A stretch of DNA of 64,000 nt from Terebella lapidaria (Eukaryota; Annelida; Polychaeta; Terebellida; Terebellidae), in NCBI GenBank assembly GCA_949152475.1, contig OX424560.1, positions 42,300,719 to 42,364,718 on the forward strand, given 5' to 3'. The notes beneath the pieces were generated by a model that ran no database searches, was not told the DNA's origin, and saw only the letters and a program-made list of their open reading frames with translations. Each line of letters begins with the position of its first letter. Positions within the stretch are counted from its first letter, which is position 1. Positions 1 to 15,000 of the stretch are shown in pieces. The position numbers were made by a program, and so were the translations under genes.

Positions 1-3000
1 AAAACATGTTATGTAAGGGTCAGGTGTGTGGGGAACATGTTATGTAAGGGTCGGGTCTGTGGAGAACATGTTATGTAAGGGTCGGGTGTGTGGGGGACAT
101 GTTCTGTAAGGGTCGTGTGTGTGGAGAACATGTTATGTAAGGGTCGTGTGTGTGGAGAACATGTTGTGTAAGGGTCGGGTGTGTGGAGAACATGTTCTGT
201 AAGGGTCGTGTGTGTGGAGAACATGTTATGTAAGGGTCGGATGTGTGGAGAACATGTTATGTAAGGGTCGGGTGTGTGGGGAACATGTTATGTAAGGGTC
301 GGTTGTGTGGGGAACATGTTATGTAAGGGTTGGGTGTGTGGAGGACATGTTCTGTAAGGGTCGGGAACATGTTATGTAAGGGTCGGGTGTGTGGAGAACA
401 TGTCATGTAAGGGTCGGTTGTGTGGAGAACATGTTATGTAAGGGTAGGTTGTATGGAGGACATGTTCTGTAAGGGTCGGTTGTGTGGAGAACATGTTCTG
501 TAAGGGTGGGTGTGTGGAGAACATGTTATGTAAGGGTCGGGTGTGTGGAGAACATGTTATGTAAGGGTCGGTTGTGTGGAGAACATGTTATGTAAGGGTC
601 GGTTGTGTGGAGAACATGTTATGTAAGGGTCGGGTGTGTGGAGAACATGTTATGTAAGGGTCGGGTGTGTGGAGAACATGTTATGTAAGGGTCGGGTGTG
701 TGGAGAACATGTTATGTAAGGGTCGGGTGTGTGGAGAACATGTTATGTAAGGGTCGGTTGTGTGGAGAACATGTTATGTAAGGGTCGGGTGTGTGGAGAA
801 CATGTTATGTAAGGGTCGGTTGTGTGGAGAACATGTTATGTAAGGGTCGGGTGGGTGGAGAACATGTTATGTAAGGGTCGGTTGTGTGGAGAACATGTTA
901 TGTAAGGGTCGGGTGTGTGGAGAACATGTTATGTAAGGGTCGGGTGTATGGAGAACATGTTATGTAAGGGTCGGTTGTGTGGAGAACATGTTCTGTAAGG
1001 GTCGGGTGTGTGAGAAACATGTTCTGTAAGGGTCGGGTGTGTCGAGAACGTGTTCTGTAAGGGTCGGGTGGGTGGGGAACATGTTCTGTAAGGGTCGGGT
1101 GTGTGGAGAACATGTTCTGTAAGGGTCGGGTGGGTGGGGAACATGTTCTGTAAGGGTCGGGTGTGTGGAGAACATGTTCTGTAAGGGTCGGGTGGGTGGG
1201 GAACATGTTCTGTAAGGGTCGGGTGTGTGGGGAACATGTTATGTAAGGGTCGGGTGTGTGGAAAACATGTTATGTAAGGGTCGGTTGTGTGGGGAACATG
1301 TTATGTAAGGGTCGGGTGTGTGGAGGACATGTTCTGTAAGGGTCGGGAACATGTTATGTAAGGGTCGGGTCTGTGGAGAACATGTTATGTAAGGGTCGGT
1401 TGTGTGGAGAACATGTTATGTAAGGGTTGGGTGTGTGGAGGACATATTCTGTAAGGGTCGGTTGTGTGGAGAACATGTTCTGTAAGGGTCGGGTGTGTGG
1501 AGAACATGTTCTGTAAGGGTGGGTGTGTGGAGAACATGTTATGTAAGGGTCGGGTGTGTGGAGAACATGTTATGTAAGGGTCGGTTGTGTGGAGAACATG
1601 TTATGTAAGGGTCGGTTGTGTGGAGAACATGTTATGTAAGGGTCGGGTGTGTGGAGAACATGTTATGTAAGGGTCGGTTGTGTGGAGAACATGTTATGTA
1701 AGGGTCGGTTGTGTGGAGAACATGTTTTGTAAGGGTCGGGTGTGTGGAGAACATGTTATGTAAGGGTCGGGTGTGTGGAGAACATGTTATGTAAGGGTCG
1801 GGTGTGTGGAGAACATGTTATGTAAGGGTCGGGTGTGTGGAGAACATGATATGTAAGGGTCGGTTGTGTGGAGAACATGTTATGTAAGGGTCGGGTGTGT
1901 GGGGAACATGTTCTGTAAGGGTCGGGTGTGTGGAGAACATGTTATGTAAGGGTCGGTTGTGTGGAGAACATGTTATGTAAGGGTCGGGTGGGTGGAGAAC
2001 ATGTTCTGTAAGGGTCGGGTGGGTGGGGAACATGTTCTGTAAGGGTCGGGTGTGTGGGGAACATGTTATGTATGGGTCGGGTGTGTGGAAAACATGTTAT
2101 GTAAGGGTCGGTTGTGTGGGGAACATGTTATGTAAGGGTCGGGTGTGTGGAGGACATGTTCTGTAAGGGTCGGGAACATGTTATGTAAGGGTCGGGTGTG
2201 TGGAGAACATGTCATGTAAGGGTCGGTTGTGTGGAGAACATGTTATGTAAGGGTTGGGTGTGTGGAGGACATGTTCTGTAAGGGTCGGTTGTGTGGAGAA
2301 CATGTTCTGTAAGGGTCGGGTGTGTGGAGAACATGTTCTGTAAGGGTGGGTGTGTGGAGAACATGTTATGTAAGGGTCGGGTGTGTGGAGAACATGTTAT
2401 GTAAGGGTCGGTTGTGTGGAGAACATGTTATGTAAGGGTCGGTTGTGTGGAGAACATGTTATGTAAGGGTCGGGTGTGTGGAGAACATGTTATGTAAGGG
2501 TCGGGTGTGTGGAGAACATGTTATGTAAGGGTCGGGTGTGTGGAGAACATGTTATGTAAGGGTCGGGTGTGTGGAGAACATGTTATGTAAGGGTCGGTTG
2601 TGTGGAGAACATGTTATGTAAGGGTCGGGTGTGTGGAGAACATGTTATGTAAGGGTCGGTTGTGTGGAGAACATGTTATGTAAGGGTCGGGTGGGTGGAG
2701 AACATGTTATGTTTGGGTCGGGTGTGTGGAGAACATGTTATGTAAGGGTCGGGTGTGTGGAAAACATGTTCTGTAAGGGTCTGGTGGGTGGGGAACATGT
2801 TCTGTAAGGGTCGGCTGTGGAGAACATGTTCTGTAAGGGTCGGGTGTGTGGGGAACATGTTTTGTAAGGGTCGTGTGTGTGGAGAACATGTTCTGTAAGG
2901 GTCGGGTGTGTGGGGAACATGTTCTGTAAAGGTCGGGTGTGTGGAGAACATGTTCTGTAAGGGTCGGGTGTGTGGAAAACATGTTCTGTAAGGGTCGGGT

Positions 3001-3289
3001 GGGTGTGGAACATGTTCTGTAGGAGTCGGGTGTGTGGAGAACATGTTCTGTAAGGGTCTGGTGTGTGGAAAACATGTTCTGTAAGGGTCGGGTGTGTGTG
3101 GAACATGTTCCGTAAGGGTCGGGTGTGTGGAGAACATGTTCTGTAAGGGTCGGGTGTGTGGGGAACATGTTATGTAAGGGTTGGGTGTGTGGAATACATG
3201 TTCTGTAAGGGTCGGTTGTGTGGAGAACATGTTCTGTAAGGGTCGGGTGTGTGGAGAACATGTTCTGTAAGGGTCGGGTGTGTGGGGAA

Positions 3290-6200
3290 CATGTTATGTA
3301 AGGGTCGGGTGTGTGGAATACATGTTATGTAAGGGTCGGTTGTGTGGAGAACAGGTTCTGTAAGGGTCGGGTGTGTGGAAAACATGTTATGTAAGGGTCG
3401 GTGTGTGGAGAACATGTTCTGTAAGGGTCTGGTGTGTGGAGAACATGTTATGTAAGGGTCGGGTGTGTGGAATACATCTTATGTAAGGGTCGGTTGTGTG
3501 GAGAACATGTTCTGTAAGGGTCGGGTGTGTGGCGAACATGTTCTGTAAGGGTCGGGTGTGTGGGGAACATATTATGTAAGGGTCGGGTGTGTGGAATACA
3601 TGTTATGTAAGGGTCGGTTGTGTGGAGAACATGTTCTGTAATGGTCGGGTGTGTGGAGAACATGTTCTGTGAGGGCCGGGTGGGTGGGGAACATGTTATG
3701 TAAGGGTCGGGTGTGTGGAATACATGTTCTATAAGGGTCGGTTGTGTGGAGAAGATGTTCTGTAAGGGTCGGGTGTGTGGAGAACATGTTCTGTAAGGGT
3801 CGGGTGTGTGGGGAACATGTTATGTAAGGGTCGGGTGTGTGGAATACATGTTATGTAAGGGTCGGTTGTGTGGAGAACATGTTCTGTCAGGGTCGGGTGT
3901 GTGGAGAACATGATCTGTAAGGGTCTGGTGTGTGGAGAACATGTTATGTAAGGGTCGGGTGTGTGGAAAACATGTTCTGTAAGGGTCGGGTGTGTGGGGA
4001 ACATGTTCTGTAAGGGTCGGCTCTGTGGAGAACATGTTATGTAAGGGTCGGGTGTGTGGAGAACATGTTCTGTAAGCATCGGGTGTGTGGAGAACATGAT
4101 CTGTAAGGGTCGGGTGTATGGGGAACATGTTATGTAAGGGTCGGGTGTGTGGAAAACATGTTATGTAAGGGTCAGGTGTGTGGGGAACATAGTATGTAAG
4201 GGTCGGGTGTGTGGAGAACATGTTATGTAAGGGTCGGGTGTGTGGGGGACATGTTCTGTAAGGGTCGTGTGTGTGGAGAACATGTTATGTAAGGGTCGTG
4301 TGTGTGGAGAACATGTTATGTAAGGGTCGGGTGTGTGGAGGACATGTTCTGTGAGGGTCGGGTGTGTGGAGAACATGTTCTGTAAGGGTCGTGTGTGTGG
4401 AGAACATGTTATGTAAGGGTCGGTTGTGTGGAGAACATGTTATGTAAGGGTCGGGTGTGTGGGGAACATGTTATGTAAGGGTCGGTTGTGTGGGGAACAT
4501 GTTATGTAAGGGTTGGGTGTGTGGAGGACATGTTCTGTAAGGGTCGGGAACATGTTATGTAAGTGTCGGGTGTGTGGAGAACATGTTATGTAAGGGTCGG
4601 TTGTGTGGAGAACATGTTATGTAAGGGTTGGGTGTGTGGAGGACATGTTCTGTAAGGGTCGGTTGTGTGGAGAACATGTTCTGTAAGGGTGGGTGTGTGG
4701 AGAACATGTTATGTAAGGGTCAGGTGTGTGGAGAACATGTTATGTAAGGGTTGGTTGTGTGGAGAACATGTTATGTAAGTGTCGGGTGTGTGGAGAACAT
4801 GTTATGTAAGGGTCGGGTGTGTGGAGAACATGTTATGTAAGGGTCGGGTGTGTGGAGAACATGTTCTGTAAGGGTCGGGTGTGTGGGGAACATGTTATGT
4901 AAGGGTCGGGTGTGTGGAATACATGTTATGTAAGGGTCGGTTGTGTGGAGAACAGGTTCTGTAAGGGTCGGGTGTGTGGAAAACATGTTATGTAAGGGTC
5001 GGTGTGTGGAGAACATGTTCTGTAAGGGTCTGGTGTGTGGAGAACATGTTATGTAAGGGTCGGGTGTGTGGAATACATCTTATGTAAGGGTCGGTTGTGT
5101 GGAGAACATGTTCTGTAAGGGTCGGGTGTGTGGCGAACATGTTCTGTAAGGGTCGGGTGTGTGGGGAACATATTATGTAAGGGTCGGGTGTGTGGAATAC
5201 ATGTTATGTAAGGGTCGGTTGTGTGGAGAACATGTTCTGTAATGGTCGGGTGTGTGGAGAACATGTTCTGTGAGGGCCGGGTGGGTGGGGAACATGTTAT
5301 GTAAGGGTCGGGTGTGTGGAATACATGTTCTATAAGGGTCGGTTGTGTGGAGAAGATGTTCTGTAAGGGTCGGGTGTGTGGAGAACATGTTCTGTAAGGG
5401 TCGGGTGTGTGGGGAACATGTTATGTAAGGGTCGGGTGTGTGGAATACATGTTATGTAAGGGTCGGTTGTGTGGAGAACATGTTCTGTCAGGGTCGGGTG
5501 TGTGGAGAACATGATCTGTAAGGGTCTGGTGTGTGGAGAACATGTTATGTAAGGGTCGGGTGTGTGGAAAACATGTTCTGTAAGGGTCGGGTGTGTGGGG
5601 AACATGTTCTGTAAGGGTCGGCTCTGTGGAGAACATGTTATGTAAGGGTCGGGTGTGTGGAGAACATGTTCTGTAAGCATCGGGTGTGTGGAGAACATGA
5701 TCTGTAAGGGTCGGGTGTATGGGGAACATGTTATGTAAGGGTCGGGTGTGTGGAAAACATGTTATGTAAGGGTCAGGTGTGTGGGGAACATAGTATGTAA
5801 GGGTCGGGTGTGTGGAGAACATGTTATGTAAGGGTCGGGTGTGTGGGGGACATGTTCTGTAAGGGTCGTGTGTGTGGAGAACATGTTATGTAAGGGTCGT
5901 GTGTGTGGAGAACATGTTATGTAAGGGTCGGGTGTGTGGAGGACATGTTCTGTGAGGGTCGGGTGTGTGGAGAACATGTTCTGTAAGGGTCGTGTGTGTG
6001 GAGAACATGTTATGTAAGGGTCGGGTGTGTGGAGAACATGTTATGTAAGGGTCGGGTGTGTGGGGAACATGTTATGTAAGGGTCGGTTGTGTGGGGAACA
6101 TGTTATGTAAGGGTTGGGTGTGTGGAGGACATGTTCTGTAAGGGTCGGGAACATGTTATGTAAGTGTCGGGTGTGTGGAGAACATGTTATGTAAGGGTCG

Positions 6201-6490
6201 GTTGTGTGGAGAACATGTTATGTAAGGGTTGGGTGTGTGGAGGACATGTTCTGTAAGGGTCGGTTGTGTGGAGAACATGTTCTGTAAGGGTGGGTGTGTG
6301 GAGAACATGTTATGTAAGGGTCAGGTGTGTGGAGAACATGTTATGTAAGGGTTGGTTGTGTGGAGAACATGTTATGTAAGTGTCGGGTGTGTGGAGAACA
6401 TGTTATGTAAGGGTCGGGTGTGTGGAGAACATGTTATGTAAGGGTCGGGTGTGTGGAATACATGTTATGTAAGGGTCGGTTGTGTGGAGA
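3290..6490 (+). repeat. 1.6-kb tandem higher-order block in the minisatellite
   Basis: A run with unusual units (AATACATG, AACAGGTTCTG, GTAAGCATCGGG, GAACATGATCTG, GGCGAACATG) occurs at about 3,290-4,890 and again, with only isolated differences, at about 4,891-6,490, a shift of 1,601 bp. For example, the AACAGGTTCTG unit lies near 3,350, 4,951 and 6,490. A third, shorter version continues to about 7,500 at a spacing near 1,540 bp. The order of rare variants is preserved, so this is a block duplication and not chance similarity of 31-bp units. Confidence 0.9.
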
Positions 6491-9400
6491 ACAGGTTCTG
6501 TAAGGGTCGGGTGTGTGGAAAACATGTTATGTAAGGGTCGGTGTGTGGAGAACATGTTCTGTAAGGGTCTGGTGTGTGGAGAACATGTTATGTAAGGGTC
6601 GGGTGTGTGGAATACATCTTATGTAAGGGTCGGTTGTGTGGAGAACATGTTCTGTAAGGGTCGGGTGTGTGGCGAACATGTTCTGTAAGGGTCGGGTGTG
6701 TGGGGAACATATTATGTAAGGGTCGGGTGTGTGAAATACATGTTATGTAAGGGTCGGTTGTGTGGAGAACATGTTCTGTAAGGGTCGGGTGTGTGGAGAA
6801 CATGTTCTGTGAGGGCCGGGTGGGTGGGGAACATGTTATGTAAGGGTCGGGTGTGTGGAATACATGTTCTCTAAGGGTCGGTTGTGTGGAGAACATGTTC
6901 TGTAAGGGTCGGGTGTGTGGAGAACATGTTTTGTAAGGGTCGGGTGTGTGGGGAACATGTTATGTAAGGGTCGGGTGTGTGGAATACATGTTATGTAAGG
7001 GTCGGTTGTGTGGAGAACATGTTCTGTAAGGGTCGGGTGTGTGGAGAACATGATCTGTAAGGGTCTGGTGTGTGGAGAACATGTTATGTAAGGGTCGGGT
7101 GTGTGGAAAACATGTTCTGTAAGGGTCGGGTGTGTGGGGAACATGTTCTGTAAGGGTCGGCTCTGTGGAGAACATGTTATGTAAGGGTCGGGTGTGTGGA
7201 GAACATGTTCTGTAAGCATCGGGTGTGTGGAGAACATGTTCTGTAAGGGTCGGGTGTGTGGGGAACATGTTATGTAAGGGTCGGGTGTGTGGAAAACATG
7301 TTATGTAAGGGTCAGGTGTGTGGGGAACATGTTATGTAAGGGTCGGGTGTGTGGAGAACATGTTATGTAAGGGTCGGGTGTGTGGAGGACATGTTCTGTG
7401 AGGGTCGGGTGTGTGGAGAACATGTTATGTAAGGGTCGTGTGTGTGGAGAACATGTTATGTAAGGGTCGGGTGTGTATAGGACATGTTCTGTGAGGGTCG
7501 GGTGTGTGGAGAACATGTTCTGTAAGGGTCGTGTGTGTGGAGAACATGTTATGTAAGGGTCGGGTGTGTGGAGAACATGTTATGTAAGGGTCGGGTGTGT
7601 GGGGAACATGTTATGTAAGGGTCGGTTGTGTGGGGAACATGTTATGTAAGGGTCGGGTGTGTGGAGGACATGTTCTGTAAGGGTCGGGAACATGTTATGT
7701 AAGGGTCGGGTGTGTGGAGAACATGTTATGTAAGGGTCGGTTGTGTGGAGAACATGTTATGTAAGGGTTGGGTGTGTGGAGGACATGTTCTGTAAGGGTC
7801 GGTTGTGTGGAGAACATGTTCTGTAAGGGTCGGGTGTGTGGAGAACATGTTCTGTAAGGGTGGGTGTGTGGAGAACATGTTATGTAAGGGTCGGGTGTGT
7901 GGAGTACATGTTATGTAAGGGTCGGTTGTGTGGAGAACATGTTATGTAAGGGTCGGTTGTGTGGAGAACATGTTATGTAAGGGTCGGGTGTGTGGAGAAC
8001 ATGTTATGTAAGGGTCGGGTGTTTGGAGAACATGTTATGTAAGGGTCGGGTGTGTGGAGAACATGTTATGTAAGGGTCGGGTGTGTGGAGAACATGTTAT
8101 GTAAGGGTCGGTTGTGTGGAGAACATGTTATGTAAGGGTCGGTTGTGTGGAGAACATGTTATGTAAGGGTCGGGTGGGTGGAGAACATGTTATGTAAGGG
8201 TCGGTTGTGTGGAGAACATGTTATGTAAGGGTCGGGTGTGTGGAGAACATGTTATGTAAGGGTCGGGTGTATGGAGAACATGTTATGTAAGGGTCGGTTG
8301 TGTGGAGAACATGTTCTGTAAGGGTCGGGTGTGTGAGAAACATGTTCTGTAAGGGTCGGGTGTGTCGAGAACATGTTCTGTAAGGGTCGGGTGGGTGGGG
8401 AACATGTTCTGTAAGGGTCGGGTGTGTGGAGAACATGTTCTGTAAGGGTCGGGTGGGTGGGGAACATGTTCTGTAAGGGTCGGGTGTGTGGAGAACATGT
8501 TCTGTAAGGGTCGGGTGGGTGGGGAACATGTTCTGTAAGGGTCGGGTGTGTGGGGAACATGTTATGTAAGGGTCGGGTGTGTGGAAAACATGTTATGTAA
8601 GGGTCGGTTGTGTGGGGAACATGTTATGTAAGGGTCGGGTGTGTGGAGGACATGTTCTGTAAGGGTCGGGAACATGTTATGTAAGGGTCGGGTGTGTGGA
8701 GAACATGTCATGTAAGGGTCGGTTGTGTGGAGAACATGTTATGTAAGGGTTGGGTGTGTGGAGGACATGTTCTGTAAGGGTCGGTTGTGTGGAGAACATG
8801 TTCTGTAAGGGTCGGGTGTGTGGAGAACATGTTCTGTAAGGGTGGGTGTGTGGAGAACATGTTATGTAAGGGTCGGGTGTGTGGAGAACATGTTATGTAA
8901 GGGTCGGTTGTGTGGAGAACATGTTATGTAAGGGTCGGTTGTGTGGAGAACATGTTATGTAAGGGTCGGGTGTGTGGAGAACATGTTATGTAAGGGTCGG
9001 GTGTGTGGAGAACATGTTATGTAAGGGTCGGGTGTGTGGAGAACATGTTATGTAAGGGTCGGTTGTGTGGAGAACATGTTATGTAAGGGTCGGGTGTGTG
9101 GAGAACATGTTATGTAAGGGTCGGTTGTGTGGAGAACATGTTATGTAAGGGTCGGGTGGGTGGAGAACATGTTATGTAAGGGTCGGTTGTGTGGAGAACA
9201 TGTTATGTAAGGGTCGGGTGTGTGGAGAACATGTATTGTAAGGGTCATGTGTATGGAGAACATGTTATGTAAGGGTCGGTTGTGTGGAGAACATGTTCTG
9301 TAAGGGTCGGGTGTGTGGAGAACATGATCTGTAAGGTTCTGGTGTGTGGAGAACATGTTATGTAAGGGTCGGGTGTGTTTAAAACATGTTCTGTAAGGGT

Positions 9401-12099
9401 CGGGTGTGTTGGGAACATGTTCTGTAAGGGTCGGCTCTGTGGAGAACATGTTATGTAAGGGTCGCGTGTGTGGAGATCATGTTCTGTAAGCATCGGGTGT
9501 GTGGAGAACATGTTCTGTAATGGTCGGGTGTATGGGGAACATGTTATGTAAGGGTCGGGTGTGTGGAAAACATGTTATGTAAGGGTCAGGTGTGTGGGGA
9601 ACATGTTATGTAAGGGTCGGGTGTGTGGAGAACATGTTATGTAAGGGTCGGGTGTGTGGGGGACATGTTCTGTAAGGGTCGTGTGTGTGGAGAACATGTT
9701 ATATAAGGGTCGTCTGTGTGGAGAACATGTTATGTAAGGGTCGGGTGTGTGGAGGACATGTTCTGTGAGGGTCGGGTGTGTGGAGAACATGTTCTGTAAG
9801 GGTCGTGTGTGTGGAGAACATGTTATGTAAGGGTCGGGTGTGTGGAGAACATGTTATGTAAGGGTCGGGTGTGTGGGGAACATGTTATGTAAGGGTCGGT
9901 TGTGTGGGGAACATGTTATGTAAGGGTTGGGTGTGTGGAGGACATGTTCTGTAAGGGTCGGGAACATGTTATGTAAGGGTCGGGTGTGTGGAGAACATGT
10001 TATGTAAGGGTCGGTTGTGTGGAGAACATGTTATGTAAGGGTTGGGTGTGTGGAGGACATGTTCTGTAAGGGTCGGTTGTGTGGAGAACATGTTCTGTAA
10101 GGGTCGGGTGTGTGGAGAACATGTTATGTAAGGGTCGGTTGTGTGGAGAACATGTTATGTAAGGGTCGGGTGGGTGGAGAACATGTTATGTAAGGGTCGG
10201 TTGTGTGGAGAACATGTTATGTAAGTGTCGGGTGTGTGGAGAACATGTTATGTAAGGGTCGGGTGTGTGGAGAACATGTTATGTAAGGGTCGGGTGTGTG
10301 GAGAACATGTTATGTAAGGGTCGGTTCTGTGGAGAACATGTTATGTAAGGGTCGGGTGGGTGGAGAACATGTTATGTAAGGGTCGGTTGTGTGGAGAACA
10401 TGTTATGTAAGGGTCGGGTGTGTGGAGAACATGTTATGTAAGGGTCGGGTGTATGGAGAACATGTTATGTAAGGGTCGGTTGTGTGGAGAACATGTTCTG
10501 TAAGGGTCGGGTGTGTGAGAAACATGTTCTGTAAGGGTCGGGTGTGTCGAGAACATGTTCTGTAAGGGTCGGGTGGGTGGGGAACATGTTATGTAAGGGT
10601 CGGGTGTATGGAGAACATGTTATGTAAGGGTCGGTTGTGTGGAGAACATGTTCTGTAAGGGTCGGGTGTGTGAGAAACATGTTCTGTAAGGGTCGGGTGT
10701 GTCGAGAACATGTTCTGTAAGGGTCGGGTGGGTGGGGAACATGTTCTGTAAGGGTCGGGTGTGTGGAGAACATGTTCTGTAAGGGTCGGGTGGGTGGGGA
10801 ACATGTTCTGTAAGGGTCGGGTGTGTGGAGAACATGTTCTGTAAGGGTCGGGTGTGTGGAGAACATGTTCTGTAAGGGTCGGGTGGGTGGGGAACATGTT
10901 CTGTAAGGGTCGGGTGTGTGGGGAACATGTTATGTAAGGGTCGGGTGTGTGGAAAACATGTTATGTAAGGGTCGGTTGTGTGGGGAACATGTTATGTAAG
11001 GGTCGGGTGTGTGGAGGACATGTTCTGTAAGGGTCGGGAACATGTTATGTAAGGGTCGGGTCTGTGGAGAACATGTTATGTAAGGGTCGGTTGTGTGGAG
11101 AACATGTTATGTAAGGGTTGGGTGTGTGGAGGACATATTCTGTAAGGGTCGGTTGTGTGGAGAACATGTTCTGTAAGGGCCGGGTGTGTGGAGAACATGT
11201 TCTGTAAGGGTGGGTGTGTGGAGAACATGTTATGTAAGGGTCGGGTGTGGAGAACATGTTATGTAAGGGTCGGTTGTGTGGAGAACATGTTATGTAAGGG
11301 TCGGTTGTGTGGAGAACATGTTATGTAAGGGTCGGGTGTGTGGAGAACATGTTATGTAAGGGTCGGGTGTGTGGAGAACATGTTATGTAAGGGTCGGGTG
11401 TGTGGAGAACATGTTATGTAAGGGTCGGGTGTGTGGAGAACATGTTATGTAAGGGTCGGTTGTGTGGAGAACATGTTATGTAAGGGTCGGGTGTGTGGGG
11501 AACATGTTCTGTAAGGGTCGGGTGTGTGGAGAACATGTTATGTAAGGGTCGGTTGTGTGGAGAACATGTTATGTAAGGGTCGGGTGGGTGGAGAACATGT
11601 TATGTAAGGGTCGGTTGTGTGGAGAACATGTTATGTAAGGGTCGGGTGTATGGAGAACATGTTATGTAAGGGTCGGTTGTGTGGAGAACATGTTCTGTAA
11701 GGGTCAGGTGTGTGAGAAACATGTTCTGTAAGGGTCGGGTGTGTCGAGAACATGTTCTGTAAGGGTCGGGTGTGTGGGGAACATGTTCTGTAAGGGTCGG
11801 GTGTGTGGAGAACATGTTCTGTAAGGGTCGGGTGGGTGGGGAACATGTTTTGTAAGGGTGGGGTGTGTGGAGAACATGTTCTGTAAGGGTCGGGTGGGTG
11901 GGGAACATGTTCTGTAAGGGTCGGGTGTGTGGGGAACATGTTATGTAAGGGTCGGGTGTGTGGAGGACATGTTCTGTAAGGGTCGGGTGTGTGGAGAACA
12001 TGTTCTGTAAGGGTCGGGTGTGTGGGGAAAATGTTCTGTAAGGGTCGGGTATGTGGGGAACATGTTCTGTAAGGGTCGGGTGTGTGTGGAACATGTTCT

Positions 12100-15000
12100 G
12101 TAAGGGTCGGGTGGGTGGGGAATATGTTCTGTAAGGGTCAGGTGTGTGGAAAACATGTTCTGTAAGGGTCGGGTGTGTGGAAAACATGTTCTGTAAGGGT
12201 CTGGTGGGTGGGGAACATGTTCTGTAAGGGTCTGGTGGGTGGGGAACATGTTCTGTAAGGGTCGGGTGGGTGGGGAACATGTTCTGTAAGGGTCGGGTGT
12301 GTGGAGGACATGTTCTGTAAAGGTCGGGTGGGTGGGGAACATGTTATGTAAGGGTCGGGTGGGTGGGGAATATGTTCTGTAAGGGTCGGGTGTGTGGAGA
12401 ACATGTTCTGTAAGGGTCGGGTGTGCAAAACATGTTCTGTAAGGGTCGGATGGGTGGGGAACATGTTCTGTAAGGGTCGGGTGGGTGGGGAACATGTTAT
12501 GTAAGGGTCGGGTGTGTGGGGAACATGTTCTGTAAGGGTCGGGTGTGTGGAGGACATGTTCTGTAAGGGTCGGGTGTGTGTAGGACATTTTATGTTAGGG
12601 TCGGGTGTGTGGAGGACATGTTCTGTAAGGGTCGGGTGTGTGGGGTACATGTTCTGTAAGGCTCCGGTGTGTGGGGAACATGTTCTGTAAGGGTCGGGTG
12701 TGTGTAGGACATGTTATGTAAGGGTCGGGTGTGTGGAAGACATGTTCTGTAAGGGTCGGGTGTGTGGGGAACATGTTATGTAAGGGGCGGGTGTGTGGAG
12801 AACATGTTCTGTAAGGGTCGGGTGTGTGGAGGACATGTTCTGTAAGGGTCGGGTGGGTGGGGAACATGTTCTGTAAGGGTCGGGTGTGTGGAGAGCATGT
12901 TCTGTAAGGGTCGGGTTTGTGGGGAACATGTTCTGTAAGGGTCGGGTGTGTGGAAAACATGTTATGTAAGGGTCGGGTGTGTGGGGAACATGTTCTGTGA
13001 GGGTCGGGTGTGTGGGGAACATGTTCTGTAAGGGTTGGGTGTGTCGGGAACATGTTCTGTAAGGGTCGGGTGGGTGGGGAACATGTTCTGTAAGGGTCGG
13101 GTGTGTGGGGAACATGTTATGTAAGGGTCGGGTGTGTGGAGAACATGTTCTGTAAGGGTCGGTTGGGTGGGGAATATGTTCTGTAAGGGTCGGGTGTGTG
13201 GAGAACATGTTCTGTAATGGTCGGGTGTGCAAAACATGTTCTGTAAGGGTCGGATGGGTGGGGAACATGTTCTGTAAGGGTCGGGTGGGTGGGGAACATG
13301 TTATGTAAGGGTCGGGTGTGTGGGGAACATGTTCTGTAAGGGTCGGGTGTGTGGAGGACATGTTCTGTAAGGGTCGGGTGTGTGTAGGACATTTTATGTT
13401 AGGGTCGGGTGTGTGGAGGACATGTTCTGTAAGGGTCGGGTGTGTGGGGTACATGTTCTGTAAGGCTCCGGTGTGTGGGGAACATGTTCTGTAAGGGTCG
13501 GGTGTGTGTAGGACATGTTATGTAAGGGTCGGGTGTGTGGAAGACATGTTCTGTGAGGGTCGGGTGTGTGGGGAACATGTTCTGTAAGGGTTGGGTGTGT
13601 GGGGAACATGTTCTGTAAGGGTCTGGTGGGTGGGGAACATGTTCTGTAAGGGTCGGGTGTGTGGGGAACATGTTATGTAAGGGTCGGGTGTGTGGAGAAC
13701 ATGTTCTGTAAGGGTCGGGTGTGTGTGGAACATGTTCTGTAAGGGTTGGGTGGGTGGGGAACATGTTCTGTAAAGGTCTGGTATGTGGGGAACATGTTAT
13801 GTAAGGGTCTGGTGTGTGGGGAACATGGTCTGTAAGGGTCGGGTGTGTGGAGGACATGTTCTGTAAGGGTCGGGTGTGTGGAGAACATGTTCTGTGAGGG
13901 CCGGGTGTGTGGGGACTATGTTCTGTAAGGGTTGGATGTGTGGGGAACATGTTCTGTAAGGGTCGGGTGTGTGGAGAACATGTTCTGTAAGGGTCAGGTG
14001 TGTGGAGAACATGTTTTGTAAGGGTCGGGTGTGTGGAAAACATGTTCTGTAAGGGTCGGGTGTGTGGGGAACATGTTCTGTAAGGGTCGGGTGTGTGGGG
14101 AACATGTTCTGTAAGGGTTGGGTGTGTGGAGAACATGTTATGTAAGGGTCGGGTGTGTGGAAAACATGTTCTGTAAGTGTCGGGTGTGTGGAGGACATCT
14201 TCTGTGAGGGTCGGGTGTATGGAGAACATGTTATGTAAGGGTCGGGTGTGTGGAGGACATGTTATGTAAAGGTCGGGTGTGTGGAATACATGTTATGTAA
14301 GGGTCGGGTGTGTGGAAAACATGTTCTGTAAGGGTCGGGTGTGTGGAGAACATGTTCTGTAAGGGTCGGGTGTGTGGAGGACATGTTCAGTGAGGGTCGG
14401 GTGTATGGAGAACATGTTATGTAAGGGTCGGGTGTGTGGAGGAAATGTTCTGTAAAGGTCGGGTGGGTGGGGAACATGTTCTGTAAGGGTCGGGTGTGTG
14501 GAGGACATGTTCTGTAAAGGTCGGGAACATGTTATGTAAGGGTCGGGTGTGTGGGGAACATGTTCTGTAAGGGTCGGGTGTGTGGAGGACATGTTCTGTA
14601 AGGGTCGGGTGTGTGGAGGACCTGTTATGTAAGGGTCGGGTGTGTGGGGAACATGTTCTGTAAGGGTCAGGTGTGTGGAGAACATGTTATGTAAGGGTCG
14701 GGTGTGTGGAGGACATGTTATGTAAGGGTCGGGTGGGTTGGGAACATGTTCTGTAATTGTCGGGTGTGTGGAGGAGATGTTCTGTAAGGGTCGGGTGGGT
14801 GGGGAACATGTTCTGTAATGGTCGGGTGTGTGGAGAACATGTTCTGTAAGGGTCGGGTGTGTGGGGAACATGTTCTGTAAGGGTCGAGTGTGTGGAGGAC
14901 ATGTTCTGTAAGGGTCGGGTGTGTGGAGGACATGTTCTGTAAGGGTCGGGTGGGTGGGGAACATGTTCTGTAAGGGTCGGGTGTGTGGAGAGCATGTTCT

